Shown here in pieces: positions 1 through 10,111 of a stretch of 64,000 nt of DNA (position 1 is the first letter of the stretch; each line of letters starts with the position of its first letter). The notes under the pieces were generated by a model. That model was not told the DNA's origin. It searched no databases and was given only the letters and a program-made list of their open reading frames with translations. Position numbers and translations under genes: made by a program. Origin of the DNA: Acanthosoma haemorrhoidale (taxonomy: Eukaryota; Arthropoda; Insecta; Hemiptera; Acanthosomatidae); assembly GCA_930367205.1 (NCBI GenBank), contig OV884009.1, positions 85,085,189-85,149,188 on the forward strand. The letters run 5' to 3'.

Positions 1-2116
1 CTTTTCGTTTCTTTTAATGCCCAAGTACCGATACAGAGGTACTGATTTTAACAAGCTCACTATTTGCTAGAATCTACCTCTTATTCAAGAGGCATTCGCC
101 AGAGAATTATCAAAATAAAGCTGTTACAGACTGGTCAAAATGCTACGTTGATTTGTTCTGCTCATGATTATGTCTTCCTTTACTGAAAACTTACAATTTC
201 AGTTAGATAGAGTTGTAGTTTGTTTTTTGTTGTTTATTGGCGTAAAACCTAATGGACATTAACGCTTTTTGGTCTTGGTATACGCGGTCTGGTAAAGTCT
301 ACAAGTGCTCAACCAAACACCAGAGGCCTCAGAAGCCGGCTGAGATATCGGTGGCATATCAGGTCCACATGCCTGCTGAGCGGAGGATGTGGTTAAAAAC
401 CATGCCTCTACCTAACACTTACGATATAAAAACACCAGTACATGGTACTGATGCTTACCATTTGGTCCAAATGCTCCTGGTCTCCGGAGTCAAAGATGCT
501 GTTAGGACCCAATGGCTCACAAACCCCGAGCACCAGCCAGCAGATCGCGCCCTTAGTTGTTATCTTGTGATACATATGACAATAACAAACAAACAACAGA
601 GGCAATGAAAACGCTCAATTACGTTAATATCGCTGTTATAATAACTATCGAAACGAATAATCGTTTGAATTTCGTCCATTCACATAAATTGCCAGAGAAT
701 TTAGGAAAAGATATTCGGGGCAATCTAGACCTAGAACTGATAGATTGATTTGTTGTCGATTATTTATTTATCAATTTATCTCCTTTCATTCATTTACAAT
801 AACTTTCAGCATATGTCTGTGAATATGACCTGTCTTCCTTTTGTTTCTTACATCTATTCTCTTCTTCAGCCTCGAGAGACATTGTTACCTCCTCACCTTG
901 TACTCGGAGTCACCTCGATAGAGTATCATGTATGGCTCTTCAACTTGACGCCACTGCTATTTAACTATGGTAAACGATGTGGTCCCTAGGTAATAACACC
1001 CAAGAATTTTTGAACCACCCATTTGGTTGATTTTATATTCTTTAGATTTGCTTGAGAATAAAATTTAATGTTGTTTTTAATTTCTTATAGATCGGTAAGA
1101 TATGGCTTTATAGCTGTTTGGTATTGAACTCTATTTTTGTCCTGAATGATATTATAAGTCCGGTTGTTTGGTTTATTGAAGGCGTTATTGATTCAATAAG
1201 TATGTAATTTTCGACGCCACGTAGACTAGGCACTCGGCTGGATCGAAACTCTCCCATGGAGATAATAATTTCTGTGCAATGTAATTTGTTCAATCTAGCG
1301 ATTCATAATTTATTCGCAGGCTCACAACTCTAGCACCATAGTCTATTTTTGAAACACTAAGGGCACTTTAGTTCTAAGGCATGGTTTCCCATAAAATAAT
1401 GGACACGAAGGGATGAGCTAGAAAAGTAAGTGGATAGGCTTTCCAAATGGGACAGTTCAAATGAAGAAAACCCGCAGACATTGGCCCGTGAACAAGTGAA
1501 GTTACCTGCAGAGATGACCGTGCCCTTGTGTGTGACCCACAGCTGTCCTTGTCCTTCCGATACAAGTTTACGGCAGTACCGAGGCCAGGAGGCACATTGA
1601 CGTAAGCCCTTATCTCCTTCCCCCGTCGTTCTTATCACGCATTAGCGGTGACGTCCAAGTACAGACACAGGGCCCCACACATTCAACTTTCAATATTCAC
1701 AGGGGCCCACGCACTATATATCGCACTTTATCCAAAGGGAGAAAAAATCGCTGTACATTAAAATGTGACTGGTGTTTGCTCGACGTTTACTTTGCCGGCA
1801 TGATGCTATCCAAATGAACTAAATGGTAGCACAACATCAATTAAATAACATATAATAAATATTACTTCCAAGGATCAGTGGGCACAACAGTTATTACATA
1901 AACATAAGCTGCAATCATTATTACAGTTTTTTTTATGGATTTGAAATATTGTTTTTTTATCATTATTAAAATGATTAAATTAAATGCACTACTAATAAAA
2001 ATTTTATCTTGGAACACGCTCTTTGCCAGCATCTCCGAACATGGTTTCTGTTGGATTAAAACACTTTATCTCATGGAGAGTCTTTAAATTTATTATTGTA
2101 CCTACTCTCGCGCTCT
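1..2116. other. AT-rich stretch, no supported gene
   Basis: Only short frames without recognisable domains are present. A somewhat GC-richer island at about 1340-1700 contains a minus-strand frame with no recognised motif. A 60-nt minus segment at about 905-964 has AG and GT borders, but it does not match what the host gene needs next. I call nothing here. Confidence 0.5.
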
Positions 2117-2330
2117 TGGTCTGACGGAGGAGCGTGGGAGACTTCCCAAGACTCCGCATGCGAGAGAGGTGACAACCATGTGGATTTAGGAGGTCTCCGG
2201 GCTGTTTGTAAATTCTGTATGAATGAGCGAGTGAATGAAAATTGTAAAAATGGTATGAATGAGAACATTTACTAAAATTACTTATTGTCCAATAAGGCAG
2301 ATTGTAATTTTATAACAATAAAGATGTTTA
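2117..2330 (+). mobile_element. LINE family A, 3' end fragment
   Basis: This stretch is clearly similar to the 3' untranslated ends of LINE copies at 27.7-27.96 kb (same strand) and 40.33-40.53 kb (opposite strand). Shared landmarks are a GGAGCGTGGGRGACT block, a GCATGCGAG block, the phrase TGTATGAATGAGCGAGTGA and a terminal AAGGCAGATTGTAATTTTAT. No reverse transcriptase sequence is attached, so it is a severely 5'-truncated copy. Family A is named only for this window. Confidence 0.75.
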
Positions 2331-2823
2331 TATATCTATTATTGTAACTGATATGAATCTTAAACCATGGGGGGAAAATCAGAACATTAATTCTTAAATA
2401 GCTTCAGATTAGTGCCGAAGAACACTTTTTTTTTTGTTTAATTTCTTTTCATATACTTTATTAACGAGAAGAGGTAGCGTCAAACTGTGTATACTTGAAT
2501 ATACCATCAAAATTTTAGATTATTTTTAACGTCCCTATTGTGGAACACACTGACAGATAATGAATGATGAGACATGTTCGTCATGTTTGAGAGTTGTGAT
2601 AGTCCCTTTGGACGAAATCTATTTATGGAAATTATACTTCATTGTTCCGGTTTAGTAAATTTTAGTTAATGTGCTCTAGGTTAACTGATTACCGCCATCG
2701 TATACGGCAATTAAAAAATCTGTAATTGTGATTTCAACAGATCGTGCAAAATAATGAAGGAGAGGATTATTTCACAGTAAAAAACAAACGAAATCCCAAA
2801 AATAAACAAAGAATATCGATGCC

Positions 2824-2874
2824 AGTGTTAATTAATAATAATTGGAGTTTATTATTAATTGCTTAATTAACACT
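2824..2874. repeat. Imperfect inverted repeat (hairpin)
   Basis: AGTGTTAATTAATAATAA at the left pairs with the right half, which ends TTAATTAACACT, except for a small bulge of about eight bases. The sequence is pure AT-rich DNA with no coding content. It may be a transposon-end relic or a chance palindrome. Confidence 0.5.
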
Positions 2875-2943
2875 TTGAGTTATCCATGTAAATAAGAAAA
2901 AATCCTTTTATCTTTTAAAGGGATTGAAATAAACAAAGGCTCT

Positions 2944-2992
2944 TCTATGGTGTAATGGTTACCGATAGATTGGGTTCAAACCCGTGGATGGA
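2944..2992 (+). pseudogene. tRNA-like pseudogene or SINE head
   Basis: A box-A-like segment (ATGGTGTAATGGTTAC) is followed about 20 nt later by a box-B-like segment (GGGTTCAAACCC). The A-to-B distance is too short for an anticodon arm, and the T stem does not pair cleanly, so this is not a working tRNA. It could be a deleted tRNA or the head of a tRNA-derived SINE. I saw no second copy in the window. Confidence 0.35.
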
Positions 2993-3898
2993 CAGTGAAT
3001 TTATATCCCTTACATAAATAGAAGTTGGCGACTCCTGATATCATAACTCGAATTACGCATAAAATATGCGTGCACTATATGCATGAATAAATTTGATGAT
3101 AGTTTGGTATTTCCTGACTTTGGTGACCTAAGATCTAGGTTTAGAAATACAAATGCACATAGATATACATTACGACTATACTAGACATAGATAAGAAACT
3201 TCTTGTCACTTGGTCTACCATAGCATAGCAACATCTAATTGACATCCTTGTCAAGTCTTAGTTGTTAACAAATCCCAGAATTTGTATCAATCTCTTTTCC
3301 ATTTGTACCATTATCTTTAGAATTGTTCCAGTTTACTCTTGAATCCTGACTGCCCTTTTTTAATGCTAAATTGAATCTAAGAGGGGGGCCCTTAGCTCCC
3401 ACTTCCAAAACGGTTTCCTAATACATTGGTACATGGAGCATTGTACGACACAGGATAATACTGGTTTGTAGCATTGCCTTATGTGCACACCTCTTCCCTA
3501 TAGACTAGAATTATACACTTCTTCGTTTCCAAATATTATAGTAAAAAAAATAAAATGAAAAGAACTACGTTGGTTTCTTGCACTTCCACATCAATTTACA
3601 TAGAAATAATCATTTTCATTTCCTGTGTCGTGCTGAATCGCGATCGTACTCTGCTTCTAGATGCATTACCTAATATGTATACTTATTTTTGTAAATCATC
3701 GCGCGGAAAGGAAATTATAAGAATAACGACAGCGTTATTAACTGTTATTTGCGTTTGACTCGCAGAAAGCTTGACGTTTATTTCCAAGTTATAAAAGTTT
3801 TACTGGATAGAATTGGAATAAAATTTAAACAATAAGTTCAACAATCAGTCATCCACAGCCATGATCTCTTCAAACATAAGATAAATGCGCCTACTTAC

Positions 3899-4013
3899 TC
3901 GTACAAGAGAGCTGGACATTTTGTCCAGAAACCCTGCTGCAAATACTGCTGTCTCCTCCCCACAGGTCTTCCTCACTATACTCTTGGAACATTTTAGAAA
4001 ATCGAATAGATAC
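3899..4013 (-). CDS. Host gene exon (secreted Cys-rich protein), most downstream exon found
   Basis: On the minus strand the segment is bordered by TTTTGGCAG (acceptor) and GTAAGT (donor). It has 115 nt: one base finishing a split codon plus 38 codons, ending in phase 0. The frame reads YLFDFLKC, then KSIVRKTCGEETA, then FLDKMSSSLVR. The C-G-E-E-T-A block followed by a hydrophobic FLDKM segment matches my general memory of a conserved secreted arthropod protein family. The first base and frame join to exon 26716-26863, giving C-W-x7-C where relatives usually have C-C-x7-C. At least one more exon should follow, since the family normally ends with another Cys-containing segment. I could not place it, and it may lie beyond the left edge. 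Function unknown. Confidence 0.65.
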
Positions 4014-6290
4014 CTGCCAAAATAAAATTATAATTATTACACACATGAATGCAGAAGGTTGTAAAAGATTGATTTATAAATTGTAATGGATGGCAAATAT
4101 CAGTATTTCGTATATCGGTAATATAAAAAACGAATCTTTCCAATAAAAGCTGTTCAGAGATCATTCACTTCCCCCTGAACACATCTTGAAGACCTTGTAA
4201 GCCTAAGGTAAGAAGTGAGAAACCAACTATCCAAGAATACTCATCTAGAGGCAGCTCTGGGAACTACATTACACTCTCCATCGTACATGACTAAGCTGAA
4301 TCCAGTCTGACTGAACCAGAAGCAAGCACGGTGTATGCACTCAGTTCACAAATTTGTTTCTCTAAAGCACCTTTATCCGCCATGAGTGAGTAGATTTCAT
4401 TCAACCTCCAGAGGTAGAATGGAGAGACCTTTATGCTGACCATCAACATCAAAACAGTATCCACCATGAACTAACCACTTTTAACAATGCATCTAACTAG
4501 TAGGCTTCATTCTTTACTTCAGATCCACCTTTTTTTCAGTCACTCTGTACTTTTGTCATATCTGAAGCCATTAAGTTGTTACTAACCAAAGATGTTCCTG
4601 TATTGGCCAACCCCAAATTAGTCATGTACTTTTCAGCATTATATTTCATTATCATCTTGTAACTCAGAGCGTTTTTCTTTATATCTTACAATTACAGTTT
4701 ACTTAACTATTAAATATACAGTCCACTCAATCAAGAAGCCCCTAAACCTCACATACTTAGATCAATCTAAATTACCGAGATCAAACAAAAGCATTTTTGA
4801 GATATCTAATGTTAAAATCGTATTAATTTCAAAAAAATATAAGTTAATATCGTCAACATGAATATTTTCTATTTTTGAGCTTAACAGTTAAAGGAAACAA
4901 CAGATCATGTATTTTATAACACAAAGGAAGAGGCTTATTTTGAAATAGGGTAGTGGTCTGTCCAGTGTCTATCTGTACGGAAGTACAACGATAGAAAAAT
5001 TAAAATGATAAAATAATTCAGTTATTAAATATTCAATACCCTGGATTACATGGTTGGGCGGGTATTAAATACACAATTGCTATTATTAGCTCTCAAGACT
5101 TTTTTTTAGTTTAAAATCAATTTCGCATTATGTATATATTATGTATGTATAAACTGTATGTTAGGAGAAAAAAAATAACTTAAATTATTTCCAATCTAGT
5201 CCCAGCTTATTAGAGAAAGTTTAGCAAAATGAAGCCAAATTTTTCAATGGTTATTTTTTTTACTGTGGGAATACCACAGTAAGTATTCCAGCCAAAAACG
5301 TACTTCGAGTTGTTGTGGTGGATCATTTTTACGACGGATATCGTTAAACCGACTCATTATAAAAGCCGATTCAATGATTCCTAAATATTGGGATGAAATT
5401 TTTCTCCGTTTGGGCTTCAGAATAGAAATATAATTATCTCCAACTGGTGATGAGGAATGAGGACGAGAAATTACCCGGGGACTTTTAATGTCAGAGAAAG
5501 ACCGTTTTGACAGTAGCATGCGTCGTTATGTGTTCGTGTGTATGTGAGGTTTGACTTGAAACAAGTAATCGAATCTCAAGTTGATTGCCTGACTGCTGTG
5601 AATCGGAGTAATAGCTGTGGAGCATGAGTGCCTGCCACCCTCTCTCCCTTGTATACACCTTTATATACAGTCTCTGCTAACCTTAACCCTATTGAATATT
5701 TAAACCCTACCAGTATCTTATTATTTGCTAGCATGTAGTATGTAAAAGTATATATGATAAATTTTGAACATTTAGTTTATATACATATTGAATGATTCCT
5801 GCATCAAATGATTTCAAAAGGTTCTTTCTAATGAAGTGATCCCTGTTCGGGAAGTCGTTTTCAATGTTCATGTTCCAAAACTATTTGATGGGGGTTTATC
5901 GAAAATGATTGCCCCTGATCTAAACGTCAGTCTAAGGCTGCATGCTTACACCTTGTCTAATTTTAAATAGTTGACAATACATATTATGTTCCTGGAGGGC
6001 TGGCTGGTTAAATAATATACACTAAGCCACACATCTGTCGATAGTAAAATGATTCATTTATAAACAAAATAAATGTTAACAAACGAATAATTAAATGTAA
6101 ATACATTGAACTGTTTCATTGTAATGTACATATTAATGTACACGAATCTTAACCACAACGTTGCATAATTCTTCAAGAAATAGTGAGTGGTGGATGAGCC
6201 AAGGATGTCACTGTTCTAGCTGGGACGAACTGGAATTCATAAGTTAGCATGCGACGTTCGTTCACCAGAATATTGAACTATATATATATA
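4014..6290. other. Intronic AT-rich DNA
   Basis: This is the left part of the roughly 22.7-kb intron between host exons 26716-26863 and 3899-4013. Apart from the small minus-strand frame at 5244-5519 nothing gene-like is seen. A (TA)n tract just before 6291 is the target of the next element. Confidence 0.5.
5244..5519 (-). CDS. Unrecognised 91-aa frame with TATA-like box upstream
   Basis: The frame has an ATG at 5519 and a basic patch KPKRRK near its middle that resembles a nuclear localisation signal. On the same strand a TATATAAAGG motif lies at about 5653-5662, roughly 140 nt upstream of the ATG. A possible splice donor (GTACGT) occurs inside the frame after the residues PPQQLE, so it could be a first exon. 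I recognise no family and see no second exon. Chance remains a real possibility. Confidence 0.25.
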   Translation of the reverse strand: MLLSKRSFSDIKSPRVISRPHSSSPVGDNYISILKPKRRKISSQYLGIIESAFIMSRFNDIRRKNDPPQQLEVRFWLEYLLWYSHSKKNNH

Positions 6291-6474
6291 GTTAAATCCA
6301 GAGGCATGACTATGTCGAATATTAATACGATCATGGAATGTAAACAACCCATGATCCTATACATGTAGGATTACCATCAAGAATAAATCAGTCTTTTACT
6401 GGATTCAGAGTGTGTCGTTGCATTTACCTCTTTCCTTATTCTATTTTATCAATCGTAACTGCCGGCGATTAACT
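6291..6474 (+). repeat. 5' LTR of degenerate Gypsy element
   Basis: It starts AGTTAAATCC after a TATATATAT tract and ends GGCGATTAACT directly against the primer-binding site. The AG...AACT termini match the other LTRs in this window. Its last 36 bp recur at 9568-9603 with about five substitutions, marking the truncated 3' LTR. Confidence 0.8.
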
Positions 6475-6491
6475 GGTGCCGAAACCCGGGA
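6474..6491 (+). other. Primer-binding site, tRNA-Phe type
   Basis: TGGTGCCGAAACCCGGGA is the exact complement of the 3' end of a eukaryotic tRNA-Phe, whose acceptor strand begins GCCGAAA. The related minus-strand element has the same site with one difference. Confidence 0.8.
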
Positions 6492-6682
6492 ACCTCGTAC
6501 GGCGGCGTAGAAACTTATTGTTTTTTTTTCTCATTATCTCTAATTTTTTTTTATCTTCTTTATCGGCTCCTCTCTGTATACGTTTTTTTTAATGATAATA
6601 TTACAGAGGGAGTGTTACGACCCGTGATGCTGAATAACGCGGCAGATATACCGCAGCAGCTCACGCGACTACATTAGCGTGG

Positions 6683-7306
6683 ATGAATATTCAGGCGATC
6701 ACGGCTCAGGATATGAGTAAGTCCATTTCAGATCTGGAGAGATTCGCAGGTGAGACCGGGGAAATGAATCACTTCCTTAAGGGGGGTGACCGGCTGATGA
6801 CACGGATAGAGGGAAGACGGACGGAGGAGTTAATAACTGAAGGGGATGCCGATCCACTGAGAGCAGCTTTGGTGTGCAGAGTTAAGCGCAGTATCCTGAA
6901 CATGATCCAGGCTAACGAAGAGACCTCATGGACCACAGTGAAGAAGTGGCTAAAGAAAGCATTCGGTGGGGGAAGGTGGACCCCGGAAGAGGACATTTTT
7001 AAAATGTTCCGGGAGACGAAGAGGCACCAACAAACCAATGGGTAGTACGCTGGAACACTGCTGGCTCAATATAATAGCATCACGGAGAAGATGCGGAAGA
7101 CAGTGAGCGCGGCAGAAATAGAAGCCAGGATGGCGTTTTTATCAACAATATTGAAGGTGCAGCTGGCGAAGGAGACAGGAAGAAAGGAGGTGTTACCTAG
7201 AGAGCGCACGCTTGTAGAATGCGTTCAAGAAATGGTGGACACCAGCACCAGAGAGGAGGAAATTACAGCTGGCGAGGAAGAAATGGGCTGGAGGAAAGTG
7301 GTATAA
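6683..7306 (+). pseudogene. gag pseudogene
   Basis: The frame aligns with gag of the minus-strand neighbour. Shared blocks are SDLERFAGETGEMNHFLKGG, then GGGRWTPEEDIFKMFRETK, then FLSTILKVQLAKETGRKE. A TAG at 7043-7045 interrupts it and the same frame resumes at once. It ends at a TAA at 7304-7306, after which the zinc-knuckle region continues in another frame. Capsid-like and spacer segments are recognisable, so the call is firm although no protein is made. Confidence 0.85.
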
Positions 7307-7370
7307 TGAAGGCCCGAAATCTCGCCGTTCATATGGAGGAAGAAGTAGGCGGAAGAGAGAGAGAGCAATA

Positions 7371-9567
7371 GTGAGAGAAAGGAGCCGAAGAAACGTGGGA
7401 CGCTCCAGGTGGAGAAAAGGCAAGAAGTGTCATGAGTGTGGGAAGACCGGACGCCTGGTAGCAACAGGAAAAACAGTACATGAGATTCCACTCCGGCAGG
7501 ACCACGTAAGCTACGTGAAGGAACGCAGATACCCACAGGCTCTGAGGCACCATATTAGGGAGGAGCTGGACAAATTAAAGAAACAGGGGATCATCGAAGA
7601 CAGCACGTCGCCATATAATAGTCACTTATGGGCTGTTAAGAAAAAGAACGCGGAAGGTGGGGGCCCAGATAAGTAAAGGGTCGTAGTAGATTACAGGAGA
7701 CTCAATGAGAATACGGTGGACGTGAAGTACCCAATTCCCAGGTTCGATGATATTCTGGACAGGGTGAGCGGGGCCAGGATCTTCAGCACCCTGGATATCA
7801 AAGCGGGCTATCACCAGATACGGATGCATCCTAGGGATCGACATAAGACCGCCTCACTTTTGAGAGAGGTCACTACGATTTCACGAGGAAGCCATTTGGA
7901 TTAAAAAATGCACCTATCACATTCCAAAGGCTCAAGGATGAGTTGCTACGGGGAGTATAACGAGTACGTTTGCCAGATATACGTGGATGGCATCTTAGTA
8001 TTCAGCGCGACCAAGGCCCAACATAGATCAATTGAGAACGGTTTTTGACCAGGTGCGACAATTTGGCCTGACATTATCGGAGGAAAAGTCCCATCTGGGT
8101 CATGAGGTCATCAGGCACACGATATCCAAAGGAGTCCGACCAAATGCCGGGAAGGTGGCAGCAATCCAGAAGATGTCGGTTCCGTCAGACGTAAAAGGGA
8201 TACGGCGGTTGATGGAAACACTGAACTACTACAGGCGATTCGTCCCAGAAATGGCAGCATACCTGGTACCTCTTAACAGCCTCCTCAAAAAGGGGAAAAA
8301 GGTAGTCATCACCCCCGACATAGCGGCGAACATTCACAAGTGGGGGACGACTACAGGAACATCCGGTACTGGCGTTTCCTAATTTCCAAAGCAATTCACA
8401 ATTACGACGGATGCCATTGAATATGGCTTGGGAGCTGTTCTGTCACAGGCGTGGGACACAGGGGACCGTCCCGTAGTGTGCGCCAGTAGGCGCCTCACAG
8501 AGGCGGAAAGTCGGTATAGCGCGCTGGAACGCGAGTTACTTGGGATAGTCAGGGCGATCGATCACTTCCGGCCTTATGTGTTCGGGAGAAGGTTCCGGGT
8601 GCACACAGACCACCGACCTCTACAGTGGGTCAGTAAAACTGAAGGAATCGTCGGCGAGGTTCACTCGGTGGAAAAAGTTCCTCGGTCAACATAACTGGCA
8701 GGTAGTATATAAGCCCAGTAAAGAGAACGTTGTGGCGGACTGGCTGTCCCGGGCGATGACAGCCAACGCACTAGAAGAAGATCAGGGGGAATGATCCAGG
8801 AACGTACAGCAGTTCTTGCAGGAATGGACCCCGGAGAGGGAAAGCGACCAACACGAGTCTGCTGAGGAATAACGTTCGGAAGGAGGAGGGAGCTCGATGG
8901 ATGACAGGCCTACGGACAAGAGCGAAGAAATCATAAATGATAAGCGCGGCCAGACGTCTGTAAGACGAAGACCTCGGGGCCCAAGAAGATAGTGTATGGT
9001 AGCTACCGACGATCCACCACCACGACCATATGGGCGTCGCAATGAGCAATGACCAAATTTGTCATGCCCTCAAGGATGCTTCCAAACCAGAGAAGACTCA
9101 CTATCTGTATGCGGGAAACACGACCAGTTGGGAAGAGATTAGGCGGCTGTGGCGGGCAGAACAGATTAGGGTGGATCGAACATTTGCCCGGTGTACCATG
9201 ATGGTAGAAACCATCACGGACGAAATAACGCTGGCATACCGTCAGGGCAAAACATCACCGGGGGGAACACGAGACGGGGACAGGCGTTGAAGCGCAAGTA
9301 TTTCAGGTGGGGGATGTGGAAGACTATTCAGGAGACGCTAGGGGCATGCGAGGTCTGCCTCTGTACCAAATATGATAGGCACCCATAGATAGGGCTACAA
9401 ATGAGACCCCCACGGCGCAAACACCGCTAACTGACCTTCAAGTGGATACCTTTAGCTGGGAGGGACACAAGTGGGTCACGGTGGTTGACCTGTTCAGCAA
9501 AACGGCGATAGCATACCCCGTTCGGGAAAAGTCTTTGGAGGCAGTGATAGGAGCGTTGAGGAAGTGG
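7371..9567 (+). pseudogene. gag zinc knuckle fused to broken pol (RT, RNase H, integrase)
   Basis: The region opens with half a CCHC knuckle (CHECGKTGRLVA) and passes directly into pol sequence that lies after the protease in the intact relative. The protease is therefore deleted. RT blocks follow (SPYNSHLWAVKKK, YPIPRFDDILDRV, FSTLDIKAGYHQI), with a TAA at 7674-7676 and later frameshifts. The catalytic box reads YVDG where YMDD is expected, so the second Asp is lost. RNase H (ALERELLGIVRAIDHFRPYVFG, about 8527-8587) and integrase fragments (9030-9560) lie in several frames. The sequence ends in integrase just after the first catalytic-Asp region. Confidence 0.88.
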
Positions 9568-9603
9568 TTATTCTATTTTATCTATCTTAACCACCAGCGA
9601 TTA
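9568..9603 (+). repeat. Truncated 3' LTR (last 36 bp)
   Basis: The stretch beginning TTATTCTATTTTATC and ending CAGCGATTA matches 6436-6471 of the 5' LTR with a few substitutions. It abuts integrase coding sequence directly, so one deletion removed the rest of pol, the 3' noncoding part and most of the 3' LTR. Confidence 0.7.
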
Positions 9604-9624
9604 ATATATATATATATATATATA
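9604..9624. repeat. TA-repeat junction between two elements
   Basis: The 21-bp alternating TA tract is the right flank of the older plus element and the left flank of the younger minus element. TATA at 9621-9624 and TATA at 14917-14920 form the younger element's 4-bp target-site duplication. Confidence 0.7.
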
Positions 9625-9793
9625 AGTTAATGTTTATTGAATTACAAGCTAAGAAAGGTTGGTAATAAGAACACGTAGAACGTTATAACAAGACTGCTTT
9701 ATTTAGACCAAGATACCTCTATCTATAGGTATTACCTGTAAACATATACAGATAACATATGTTTGGGGATTAAGGCTGGGCACTAGCGGCGCC
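9625..9793 (-). repeat. 3' LTR
   Basis: It is 169 bp, starting AGTTAATG and ending GCGCC on the plus strand. It matches 14748-14916 except at the final base. On the minus strand it contains an AATAAA polyadenylation-type signal within CTAAATAAAGCAGTC. Confidence 0.9.
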
Positions 9794-10111
9794 TGGACTT
9801 AACTCCCCCCCACCAGTTTACGAACACCCATTCGCAAACTTTGAAGTCCAACACTCGGACGTCTTAGTCCATTCAAATAATGCTCCGCTAATGTTACAAA
9901 GGAGCAAAGGCCAGCCCCGCCCGTACACAGCCTGTAATCCCTCACATTAAGCTCTAATCCTATAAAACGTAAAAACCAACTGTCACTTGTAAACAAAAAA
10001 CATAAAAGAAAACTTTGACTTTTAAAAAAAAACAATACTTCTGTGGGAAAAATCACATAACTATAACTATTTACAATGTTCCTTGCGTGTATGCTGCGAG
10101 GACACTCCAGC
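9794..10111 (-). other. 3' noncoding region with G-rich tract
   Basis: This is the 318-nt stretch between the pol stop and the 3' LTR. On the minus strand GGTGGGGGGGAG lies about ten bases before the LTR and may be the polypurine tract, though it is not directly adjacent. No envelope-like frame is seen. Confidence 0.6.

Larger units (their letters stand above)
2331..3898. other. AT-rich stretch without a called gene
   Basis: It contains the imperfect hairpin at 2824-2874 and the tRNA-like pseudogene at 2944-2992, both listed separately. The plus frame at 3555-3758 has no recognisable domain and sits in low-complexity DNA. Confidence 0.5.
6291..9603 (+). mobile_element. Degenerate Gypsy-type LTR retrotransposon (tRNA-Phe primed)
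   Basis: A complete 184-bp 5' LTR is followed by a primer site, broken gag and broken pol. The element stops abruptly inside integrase, where it is fused to the last 36 bp of its 3' LTR. It is clearly related to the minus-strand element at 9625-14916 in gag, RT, RNase H and integrase. It carries several nonsense codons and frameshifts plus two large internal deletions, so it is old and inactive. TATATA-type DNA flanks both ends, as expected for gypsy-group target choice. Confidence 0.9.

Noticed and set aside
252..608. 118-residue plus frame at the left edge
   Set aside because: No recognisable motif, no splice or promoter context, and an overlapping open frame on the other strand.
905..964. 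60-nt minus segment with AG and GT borders as the next host exon
   Set aside because: The phase fits, but the frame (QWRQVEEPYMILYRGDSEYK) lacks the expected Cys and the acceptor tract is weak.
1108..1293. Minus frame containing NKLHCTE as the terminal host exon
   Set aside because: The Cys motif is in a different phase from the one required by the donor at 3898, and the acceptor does not fit.
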